A DNA stretch of 5,108 nt from Candidatus Saccharimonadia bacterium (lineage in GTDB: Bacteria; Patescibacteriota; Saccharimonadia; Saccharimonadales; Saccharimonadaceae): contig JALRDG010000069.1 of the NCBI GenBank assembly GCA_023257055.1, positions 1 through 5,108 of the forward strand, written 5' to 3'. The position numbers and the translations under genes were made by a program. This document shows, one piece after another, positions 1 through 4,756 of the stretch. Position 1 is the first letter of the stretch, and each line of letters begins with the position of its first letter. The notes under the pieces were generated by a model. It saw only the letters and a list, made by a program, of their open reading frames with translations, searched no databases and was not told the origin of the DNA.

Positions 1-554
1 AAGATCGGGGAAAGGCGGCAGGCTAGTGCAAGTTGGTCTGGTGTGAGATCGCCAAGCTCGAATATGACCGTATAGTCACGAAATGCTTTCGCATTGCGTC
101 GCAGTGTAATGGCTTTGATCTGTTCATGTTCGCTGTGTGACTGCGTCATGTGTGCCGGGCCGGTGTCTTTATCAAGATTGACAAAACGCAGCGCATCGAG
201 CTTCGTTAGCGCGGCATGCAGTGTGTCGTTGTTCGGTACGGTGACGGTCGATCGATCTTCGGCGGCTATTTGTTTAAGGCATACCGCAAGGTCATCCAGA
301 TTAATCCTGCTACTGTGTTGCAAAAACTCGTCGAGTAAAATCGCCGGTTCGTTGGAATAAAGGCCGTATTCTATAAACATATGGCGATCGAATGTCTCGC
401 CGCCAACCCAACCCAGCGCCTTCATCGAAATGCCTGACGCTTCGGCGTGTCGATAAAAAGCATTGATTAATAAATGCTCATACAGATGAGCGGTGTTTTG
501 ATCGAAATCATGCGTATCGAGGCGATATAGGCCGGTATGTAGCGAATGTGTCAT
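1..554 (-). CDS. M16-like (pitrilysin/insulinase family) zinc peptidase, N-terminal part, runs off the window
   Basis: Reading the minus strand from the ATG at 554 gives 184 codons without a stop before the left edge, so the C-terminal part is missing. Residues 23-27 read HLYEH, the inverted zinc motif HxxEH of M16 peptidases: the two His would bind zinc and E26 would be the catalytic base. As in M16 enzymes, a Gly-rich strand follows (GWVGGETFDRHMFIEYG, residues 48-64), then a helix (SNEPAILLDEFLQ). An acidic pair E99/D100 in the helix after SRINLDDL lies about 72 residues past the motif, close to the usual position of the third zinc ligand Glu. Family knowledge: M16 proteins degrade or process peptides, and some paralogues are inactive partners. 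No signal peptide is seen, so a cytoplasmic location is inferred. Only 22 residues precede the motif, which is short. The frame stays open upstream, but through AT-rich non-coding-like sequence. No Shine-Dalgarno sequence precedes the ATG. The family call is fairly sure, the substrate unknown. Confidence 0.72.
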   Translation of the reverse strand, partial: MTHSLHTGLYRLDTHDFDQNTAHLYEHLLINAFYRHAEASGISMKALGWVGGETFDRHMFIEYGLYSNEPAILLDEFLQHSSRINLDDLAVCLKQIAAEDRSTVTVPNNDTLHAALTKLDALRFVNLDKDTGPAHMTQSHSEHEQIKAITLRRNAKAFRDYTVIFELGDLTPDQLALACRLSPI

Positions 555-603
555 ATAATTGAATAAGTTTAATAAACAATACAATAAAACATATAAATAA
601 GCA
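555..603. promoter_or_regulatory. AT-rich divergent promoter region
   Basis: This 49-base spacer separates the start codons of two divergent genes and is much more AT-rich than the coding DNA on either side, so it must hold both promoters unless they lie inside the genes. On the plus strand TATAAA at 592-597 matches a -10 box in five of six positions and ends six bases before the ATG at 604, so transcription would begin at or next to that ATG. No convincing -35 box is seen. A second -10-like hexamer, TATACT at 621-626, sits seven bases before the next in-frame ATG at 634. No good -10 box was found for the minus-strand gene. Neither start has a Shine-Dalgarno sequence. The promoter role is inferred. 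Confidence 0.45.
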
Positions 604-1200
604 ATGCAGTTATCGTGCGGTATACTGAAGAGTATGCAACACGTAACTACGTTCAGTACCGCGGTCGATGCCATCATGGGGAAGTACCACCGTTTTCTTG
701 CTGGTGAAAATGTAGAGGTGAACGATCTTACTTTTGATGTTTCCGGCTTTTCACCGGCCGAGCTTCTTGTATGGGATCGGATTAGCAGCCCCTATGACGA
801 TATGTATGCTGATCATGGGCAAGAGTGTTTTGATTGTCGTGCGCATGTTGCTGAAAATATTCGTTCGGCCATGAAAAATTATGAACGTTACGTGCACGGA
901 AAGCTAGGCCGAGTATTGCACATTATTTCTGCAGTGTATGAAAAAAACGTAGATGGGCAAAAAGAGGGCGTGACGGTAAGCTTTGTATGGCATGGAAAGA
1001 AGCTGTACGCACAGTATTCTTCTGACGTATTGTTGTACATCCGAAAGCGTGTCGACATACATGGCTTGCATCCGGACGGCAATGACATGCCAGCCTTTCC
1101 GAGAACAGCTTTGGGATATGATCTGATACTGGGCAGTGAGCGAAAAAACATACTATTTGAAAGTGATGCCAATGTGGCATTGGAGGATAACGATGTATAA
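604..1200 (+). CDS. hypothetical protein, first gene of the nucleoside phosphorylase-like operon
   Basis: I do not recognise this protein. It is 198 residues from the ATG at 604, or 188 from the in-frame ATG at 634; neither has a Shine-Dalgarno sequence and each has a -10-like hexamer 6-7 bases upstream, so the start is undecided. The sequence looks soluble: no signal peptide and no membrane helix. It is rich in charged and aromatic residues in the middle (around ENIRSAMKNYERYVHGK). A CxxC pair (ECFDC) lies about 80 residues in, but with no second pair there is no good case for a zinc ribbon. The C-terminal third, with HGLHPDGNDMPAFPRTALGY, looks like a loop-rich conserved segment. Its last codons overlap the next gene by eight bases, and that gene's ribosome binding site lies inside it, so the two are probably co-translated and may act together. 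The gene is real on grounds of length, coupling and composition; its function is unknown. Confidence 0.75.
   Translation: MQLSCGILKSMQHVTTFSTAVDAIMGKYHRFLAGENVEVNDLTFDVSGFSPAELLVWDRISSPYDDMYADHGQECFDCRAHVAENIRSAMKNYERYVHGKLGRVLHIISAVYEKNVDGQKEGVTVSFVWHGKKLYAQYSSDVLLYIRKRVDIHGLHPDGNDMPAFPRTALGYDLILGSERKNILFESDANVALEDNDV
1182..1186 (+). promoter_or_regulatory. Shine-Dalgarno GGAGG that fixes the start at 1193
   Basis: GGAGG ends six bases before the ATG at 1193 and lies inside the coding sequence of the upstream gene. The same frame is open back to an ATG at 1136, but that start has no ribosome binding site and would add 19 residues unlike the family. The ATG at 1193 is therefore preferred, giving an eight-base overlap with the upstream stop codon. 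Confidence 0.8.
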
Positions 1201-1963
1201 GGCATATACAGCCGCCGATTGGCGCACCTATTTACAGCTACCGGATGATTACTTAATCGACGGCATGCTGGTTTTTGGCAGTAATGAAAGCTATGGCTAC
1301 GATGCGTTTAGTGACGCATTGCAGCGGAGTGGCGAGATATACGAGCTGCGTCGCTTTGATGACGAATATTTACGCCCTATTGTTGAATGGGTTGTCGGAG
1401 GGAGTCGGTACTGGTTTGTTGTTGCCTACGGCAGTGCGCAGCTGAGTGAGTTTTTGCACATTGGATGCATGTTCGGCAGTAAAAAGAATATTCTTGTTGG
1501 GAATTGCGGCGGGTTGGCTCAAGGGATGCGGTCACTCGATATTATTATGCCAACGTCGAGCTATGCGACGGAAAGTGCGGCGGTGATGTATCAGCCAGAC
1601 GTTCAAAATATATTTCTTTCTGATGCGACATTAAGCAGTACTTTATATAGTGCGCTCGCGGATGTTCATACGGTACATCGTGGCAAAATGATGACATGCC
1701 AAGCAATGTTTGCCGAAGGCGACGAACATGTTGCACAGTGGGCACGAGATGGCTATGTTGGCGTTGAGATGGAAGCTGCAACGGTATTCGCCGTGTCTAA
1801 TCATTTCGGCGTGCCGTCTGCAGCTGTGTTGAAGGTGATCGATAATCTCGCTAACCATGAAACGATTCTCAAAAATGGCTACTTGCCGACTGACGTATCG
1901 CATGAATCCGTACTGGCAGATATGTTCGACGCTGCACTAACGCATATTACTATTGATAAATAA
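1193..1963 (+). CDS. nucleoside phosphorylase/nucleosidase superfamily (PNP_UDP_1 fold) protein
   Basis: The 256-residue length matches DeoD/Udp-type nucleoside phosphorylases (usually 230-260). Family landmarks appear in order: VAYGSAQLSEF (77-87), in place of the GMGxPSxxI segment; VGNCGGL (102-108) for the RxG(S/T)CGG loop, followed by DIIMPTSSY; HRGK (162-165); and GVEMEAATVFAVSNHFGVP (190-208), the nucleoside-binding VEMEaa motif. VIDN with D217 and nearby HE (222-223) resembles the DeoD segment that carries the catalytic Asp and a following Glu. These enzymes split N-glycosidic bonds of nucleosides in the cytosol. What is odd: the phosphate-binding GDPxR near the N-terminus reads GSNES (29-33), and the RxGS loop has Leu101 for Arg and Asn104 for Ser. 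Loss of both suggests a hydrolytic nucleosidase, an unusual substrate, or a divergent phosphorylase. It overlaps and is coupled to the upstream unknown gene, and a small gene follows after 43 bases. The fold is sure; the substrate is not. Confidence 0.85.
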   Translation: MYKAYTAADWRTYLQLPDDYLIDGMLVFGSNESYGYDAFSDALQRSGEIYELRRFDDEYLRPIVEWVVGGSRYWFVVAYGSAQLSEFLHIGCMFGSKKNILVGNCGGLAQGMRSLDIIMPTSSYATESAAVMYQPDVQNIFLSDATLSSTLYSALADVHTVHRGKMMTCQAMFAEGDEHVAQWARDGYVGVEMEAATVFAVSNHFGVPSAAVLKVIDNLANHETILKNGYLPTDVSHESVLADMFDAALTHITIDK

Positions 1964-2006
1964 CAATAAATATTCCATACTACACCTACAAATAAGAGGA
2001 TGCGTT

Positions 2007-2255
2007 ATGTTGGAATCGAATACGCCTAAGTATATATTTAATGGCCATGGGAACTACGGGAGCGAAAATCCATCCGTAGAGGAGTGGCGACGTGCGTTTG
2101 AAGAAACTGCGCCGGCCTGCCATCATTCTACGGGTAAGCTATCTTCTGTAGCGTTCGAAAGTCTTGATCAAGAGATGCAAATAGCGGTCGAAGCAAATAG
2201 GGCTGCGAACGAGCTGGACGCCGACTGGAGCGCGTGGAATATCGATCAAATGTAG
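2007..2255 (+). CDS. small hypothetical acidic protein
   Basis: The ATG at 2007 is preceded by AGAGGA (1995-2000) at six bases, the same spacing seen for other genes in this window. A longer reading from 1953 overlaps the previous gene and has no ribosome site, so it is rejected. The product is 82 residues, acidic, with no signal peptide or membrane helix. It is Trp-containing near both ends (SVEEWRRAFEE near the N-terminus and DADWSAWNIDQM at the C-terminus). The middle, from about residue 45, is probably helical (FESLDQEMQIAVEANRAANEL). I do not recognise a family. It follows the phosphorylase-like gene by 43 bases with no terminator between, so it is probably the third gene of the same operon. 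A role as a small partner or regulator of that enzyme is possible but only inferred from position. Confidence 0.7.
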   Translation: MLESNTPKYIFNGHGNYGSENPSVEEWRRAFEETAPACHHSTGKLSSVAFESLDQEMQIAVEANRAANELDADWSAWNIDQM

Positions 2256-2265
2256 TCGATGGAGT

Positions 2266-2295
2266 TTGGCGGGCACCGATATGTTAGCGTGCCAA
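2266..2295 (+). terminator. imperfect hairpin after the plus-strand operon, possible weak terminator
   Basis: TTGGCGGGC (2266-2274) can pair with GCGTGCCAA (2287-2295), with one G-G mismatch and one G-U pair, leaving a 12-base loop. It begins 10 bases after the stop codon at 2255. No T-run follows, so it is not a classical intrinsic terminator. It could stabilise the 3' end or weakly stop transcription before the next promoter. Confidence 0.3.
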
Positions 2296-2325
2296 CTGTT
2301 GCAGTGGGTATATAGCTTATGGTTG

Positions 2326-2334
2326 TGCTATAGT
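2326..2334 (+). promoter_or_regulatory. extended -10 promoter for the lipoprotein gene
   Basis: TGCTATAGT is an extended -10 element (TG-N-TATAAT type) with one mismatch in the hexamer. No good -35 box is found 16-18 bases upstream, as is usual for extended -10 promoters; TTGCAG at 2299-2304 is too far. Transcription would start near 2341, about 47 bases before the lipoprotein start codon. Confidence 0.55.
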
Positions 2335-2341
2335 TAGATAG

Positions 2342-2357
2342 CGCACTGATAAGTGCG
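2342..2357 (+). promoter_or_regulatory. hairpin at the 5' end of the lipoprotein mRNA
   Basis: CGCACT (2342-2347) and AGTGCG (2352-2357) form a perfect 6-bp stem with the loop GATA. It would begin within a base or two of the predicted transcript start. 5'-terminal stems of this kind are known to protect mRNAs from decay. It could instead be a dyad operator for a regulator. Confidence 0.45.
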
Positions 2358-2375
2358 AGTACATTCCAAAAGAAT

Positions 2376-2381
2376 AGGAAG
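2376..2381 (+). promoter_or_regulatory. Shine-Dalgarno AGGAAG that selects the start at 2388
   Basis: AGGAAG ends six bases before the ATG at 2388. Another ATG at 2383 lies in a different frame and only one base from the site, too close to be used. The choice of 2388 also gives a complete lipoprotein signal peptide. Confidence 0.7.
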
Positions 2382-2387
2382 TATGGC

Positions 2388-3023
2388 ATGCAGTGTAGGC
2401 AGTACTATGTGGGTGCAGTGCTCGTCGCTTCGCTTACTGGCTTGACCGGATGTTTTGGTGATGGCTCGAATGGGCAGTCGCCGACAGCTTCGGCTACGTC
2501 AGGAGTGCCGGTTTCTGAATCTCCAGATACTCCGTTTGTACCGACGGAATCTGTACCTACTCCTTCGCCGGCTACGACCGCGCCAACTCCATCGCCAGAA
2601 CCAACACCTGCTAGTCAGCATCTGATGCTCTACTTCGTGGCCCTTGAGGATAATGGGGTGTCTGGAGAGGAGATTGGATGTGGCGACAGTATTGTTGCGG
2701 TTCGCGCCGTATCGGGACCTACCGTTTCGCCAGTTCGCGAGTCGCTTGAGCGACTGTTCGCCTATGACCAGCAGTTTTATGGCCAGTCTGGGCTGTATAA
2801 TGCTCTGGTGGGGTCTGATCTTACGGTAGAGCCGAATGGTCTGAAGATCGGCACGGATGTCGTTGAGGTCTGGCTGTCCGGTCAGGTACGTGTCGGTGGA
2901 ACGTGTGACGTGCCGCGCGTGCATCAGCAGATTGCCTTTACTGCGGCTTCGGCTGCAGGCGTCGATAAGGCGCAGGTTTATCTGAACGGTGTTCTATTCG
3001 AGGAAGCGATGTCGAGTCGCTAA
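2388..3023 (+). CDS. lipoprotein with Pro/Thr/Ser-rich linker and GerMN-like domain
   Basis: The 211-residue product begins with a lipoprotein signal peptide: a short N-terminus with one Arg, a hydrophobic stretch (residues 7-19) and the lipobox LTGC, with Cys22 as the predicted lipidated residue. Residues 27-77 are a low-complexity linker rich in Pro, Thr and Ser, typical of a tether through the cell wall. Residues 78-211 resemble a GerMN domain: an opening strand LMLYFVA, a helix with SPVRESLERLF, a strand pair around EVWLSGQV, and a closing VDKAQVYLNGVLF. GerMN domains occur in spore germination lipoproteins but also widely in non-sporulating Gram-positive bacteria, where the role is often unclear. 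Cys98 and Cys173 are the only cysteines after Cys22 and could form a disulfide outside the cell. The gene has its own promoter and a strong terminator, so it is probably monocistronic. The lipoprotein call is sure; the GerMN call is likely from pattern, not from a search. Confidence 0.82.
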   Translation: MQCRQYYVGAVLVASLTGLTGCFGDGSNGQSPTASATSGVPVSESPDTPFVPTESVPTPSPATTAPTPSPEPTPASQHLMLYFVALEDNGVSGEEIGCGDSIVAVRAVSGPTVSPVRESLERLFAYDQQFYGQSGLYNALVGSDLTVEPNGLKIGTDVVEVWLSGQVRVGGTCDVPRVHQQIAFTAASAAGVDKAQVYLNGVLFEEAMSSR

Positions 3024-3025
3024 CG

Positions 3026-3071
3026 AAAAGCGCCTTCTCCTCTGTTAATTCAGAGGAGAAGGCGCTTCTTT
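3026..3071 (+). terminator. strong intrinsic terminator, probably bidirectional
   Basis: A perfect 17-bp stem (3028-3044 with 3051-3067) encloses the six-base loop TTAATT. On the plus strand the GC part of the stem is followed by TTCTTT, ending the lipoprotein transcript five bases after its stop codon. On the minus strand the same stem is followed by TTTT (complement of AAAA at 3026-3029), so it can also stop transcripts arriving from the converging gene 3161-3583. Confidence 0.88.
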
Positions 3072-3100
3072 AATGCAACTCGTTTTCAATAAAATATCAT

Positions 3101-3152
3101 GGGTGTGCCCCGTTCTACATGCAACATTGTCGCAATAAGAACGGGGCTACCC
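3101..3152 (-). terminator. two-tier 3' hairpin after the 3161-3583 gene
   Basis: In minus-strand RNA, GCCCCGUUCU (3147-3138) pairs perfectly with AGAACGGGGC (3116-3107). Outside it, GGGU (3152-3149) pairs with ACCC (3104-3101) across a small internal loop. Inside it, GCGAC (3133-3129) pairs with GUUGC (3125-3121) around a three-base loop. The inner stem contains a G-U pair that would be an A-C mismatch in plus-strand RNA, so the fold favours the minus transcript. It starts eight bases after the stop codon. The following sequence is T-rich (around 3087-3097) but not a clean T-run, so termination strength is uncertain; a protective 3' structure is another reading. Confidence 0.55.
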
Positions 3153-3160
3153 GATTACTA

Positions 3161-3583
3161 CTAGGCGACGAGCATCAGCCTGGGCTGCTCGGCCGGCTTG
3201 TCCTCGAAGAGGCGGTTGGCGTGCCACTTCGGTAGCTGACGACGCTTCTTGGCGTACAGGGCGGGGAACCAGTCCTGACGCTGTCCGTTGAACAGGTTGC
3301 TGTCGAGCTTCCAGCTCCAGCGCGCGAGCCCATAGGCGAACTTGCTGTTGATGAGCTCCTGGTGCTCGGGGTCGATGTCGGGCAGTTCGCGGGTGGTCGG
3401 GCTCAGAAGAGCCTTGCAGTACCGCTTCGCGGCCAGGACATCGTCCTCAAACCACTCGTTCTTGTCGCATAGTTCGGCGACGGCGGTCAGGAAGTGGAAG
3501 CGGAAGTTGTCCTTCGGCGTCGCGGGCTTGGCGTGGTCGCGCTGACGTGCGTGGACAATTGCTTCGTCGAGAGGATCGTACAC
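3161..3583 (-). CDS. hypothetical protein with strongly GC-rich third codon positions, GTG start
   Basis: The 140-residue product starts at GTG (3583), fixed by AGGAG (3594-3590) six bases upstream. I do not recognise a family. It appears soluble: no signal peptide or membrane helix. It is rich in Lys, Asp, Trp and aromatic residues, with a helical-looking N-terminal half (LDEAIVHARQRDHAK; FLTAVAELCDKNEWFEDDVLAAKRY) and a Trp/Arg-rich second half (YGLARWSWKLDSN; RQDWFPALYAKKRRQLPKWHANR). The basic second half could bind nucleic acid or another acidic partner, but that is a guess. By hand count about 120 of 140 codons end in G or C, with AAC, AAG and nearly always TTC used, clearly unlike the neighbours. 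It has the best promoter in the window, a 5' hairpin and a structured 3' end. Strong expression, recent transfer from a GC-rich donor, or both would explain this. Confidence 0.78.
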   Translation of the reverse strand: MYDPLDEAIVHARQRDHAKPATPKDNFRFHFLTAVAELCDKNEWFEDDVLAAKRYCKALLSPTTRELPDIDPEHQELINSKFAYGLARWSWKLDSNLFNGQRQDWFPALYAKKRRQLPKWHANRLFEDKPAEQPRLMLVA

Positions 3584-3589
3584 GGTAGT

Positions 3590-3594
3590 CTCCT
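3590..3594 (-). promoter_or_regulatory. Shine-Dalgarno AGGAG for the GTG start at 3583, flanked by ACTACC repeats
   Basis: On the minus strand AGGAG stands six bases before the GTG codon and decides this start. The hexamer ACTACC occurs directly on both sides (3601-3596 and 3589-3584), twelve bases apart, so the ribosome site sits between two short direct repeats. The repeats could be chance or a binding site for a translational regulator. Confidence 0.7.
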
Positions 3595-3612
3595 AGGTAG
3601 TATCGGGAGCGA

Positions 3613-3631
3613 CCAAGTCGTTTCGGCTTGG
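3613..3631 (-). promoter_or_regulatory. hairpin at the 5' end of the 3161-3583 mRNA
   Basis: In minus-strand RNA, CCAAG (3631-3627) pairs with CUUGG (3617-3613); an inner C-G/G-C pair can extend the stem after one C-A mismatch. The predicted transcript start is near 3634, so the stem begins within about three bases of the 5' end. This is the same arrangement as at 2342-2357. Confidence 0.45.
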
Positions 3632-3640
3632 CGTAACTGC

Positions 3641-3669
3641 ATTATAACAGAAAATATATAAAAATGCAA
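3641..3669 (-). promoter_or_regulatory. near-consensus sigma70-type promoter for the 3161-3583 gene
   Basis: On the minus strand the -35 box TTGCAT (3669-3664) is separated by exactly 17 bases from a perfect -10 box TATAAT (3646-3641), which is also preceded by TGT to make an extended -10. Transcription would start near 3634, giving a leader of about 50 bases. It lies in the gap just after the stop codon of the upstream minus-strand gene (3692), where no terminator is visible, so some read-through may add to it. Confidence 0.85.
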
Positions 3670-3691
3670 TAGCGGTATGAATGCAGAAGTA

Positions 3692-4756
3692 CTACTGGCG
3701 ATCCTCAGTAGGGTTGTTCGAGGTGACCGCTAGCGAGCCTATTTGTTGCGCCGTGTGGTGCTTGTGAGTACGTTTCCAGAAAACAAGGAATGGAACGGCG
3801 TTACGGCGAACGGCCAGTTTGCGGTGAAGTGGCTGACCGATCATGCTACCAAATGACGCTCCGGCAGCAATAGCTAATGCAATGGCAAGGGCACTAAAGA
3901 GCGTGCCAAGTCCACGGTAAAACAACGGGTCGCCAGGAGGGTAGTTGATAAGTTGCATAAGGCCATTATAGAGGGCCAGCCCGGGTACAAGGGGAATGAT
4001 TCCAGCGGCTATCATTCCCGCAGACGGCGTGCGCCACCAGCGTGATAGCAGTGATGCGACCAGGCCGACGAATATTGCTGCGACACCACTGGCTGGTATA
4101 GACGAAACCTCAAGCTCGCGGACATTGAAGGCAATAGCCAGGCCACCTGCGGCAATGATGCCGGCCCATATGATCGCCCGCACATGCGACTGGGTAAAGA
4201 GAGCGTAGGCGGCGGCTGTTATACCTGCACCAATTAACTGCATTTGTAGCGTTCCGCCAACAAGAGGATCCGGAGAAACGGCAATGCCAAAGCCAAGTTT
4301 ACGGCTCGTGTATAGGCCGATAAGGATACCAATCACAATACCGACGGTGAGCATGGCAACTTTCAGAAGGCGAGCGACGGCCGTAAGGTAGTATTCATCG
4401 ATTGCGTCTTGGATGGCGCTGACAATAGTCAGGCCGGCAACGAGCATGATAATACCGCCCACGACAATGAGCGTCGGATTCATACCGACGAAGAAATCAA
4501 CGCCCTCACGACCAAGTAGGGAGATGACGGCAGCAGTAATCGTAATAACGGTAGCAGCGGCGATTTGCCGAAAGAATGCTGGAATTGCTCGTTTAATGAG
4601 CAGTGCAAGCAGGCGATCGACGAGCAGGCCGATACAAAATGTCGTTAAGATGACTCTCCAAGATGTCGTGAACATAAGAGCAACGCCGGCAGTAACGCTG
4701 GCGTTACCGAACATAACGAGCCACCATGGGTAGCTGGTCGGGCTCTTAATAATTTT
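3692..4756 (-). other. ThrE-family threonine/serine exporter membrane region (ten predicted helices)
   Basis: From SPTSYPWWLV onward the sequence matches the layout of ThrE/DUF1212 plus ThrE_2 exporters: five hydrophobic segments, a break, then five more. Landmarks are the entry motif YPWW, a fourth helix ending VAGLTIVSAIQDAIDEYYL (a variant of the family's PG-D motif), and a ninth helix with GIIPLVPGLALYNGL, the conserved PLVPG motif. Helices are seen near MFGNASVTAGVALMF, ILTTFCIGLLVDRLLALL, IAAATVITITAAVISLL, TLIVVGGIIMLVAG, AMLTVGIVIGILIGLY, LIGAGITAAAYALF, AIIWAGIIAAGGLAIAF, SGVAAIFVGLVASLL, GMIAAGIIPLVPG and LFSALAIALAIAAGA. The tail after the last helix is basic and cytoplasmic-looking. 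ThrE exports threonine and serine using the proton gradient in Corynebacterium; the substrate here is not known. The N-terminal cytoplasmic domain is missing. Confidence 0.85.

Noticed and set aside
94..360. An 88-codon plus-strand frame with many Ser and Cys residues
   Set aside because: It is antisense to the M16-like peptidase frame, has no ribosome site and no family resemblance.
833..845. CxxC zinc ribbon in the 604-1200 protein
   Set aside because: Only one CxxC pair is present and no second Cys or His pair follows at a suitable distance.
1136..1192. Longer start for the nucleoside phosphorylase-like protein
   Set aside because: No ribosome site; the GGAGG before 1193 and the family length favour the shorter form.
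1953..2006. Longer start for the small acidic protein
   Set aside because: It overlaps the previous gene and lacks a ribosome site, whereas AGAGGA stands six bases before 2007.
2499..2924. A 141-codon minus-strand frame rich in Arg and Ser
   Set aside because: It is antisense to the lipoprotein gene; its Arg-rich run is simply the complement of the Pro/Thr/Ser linker.
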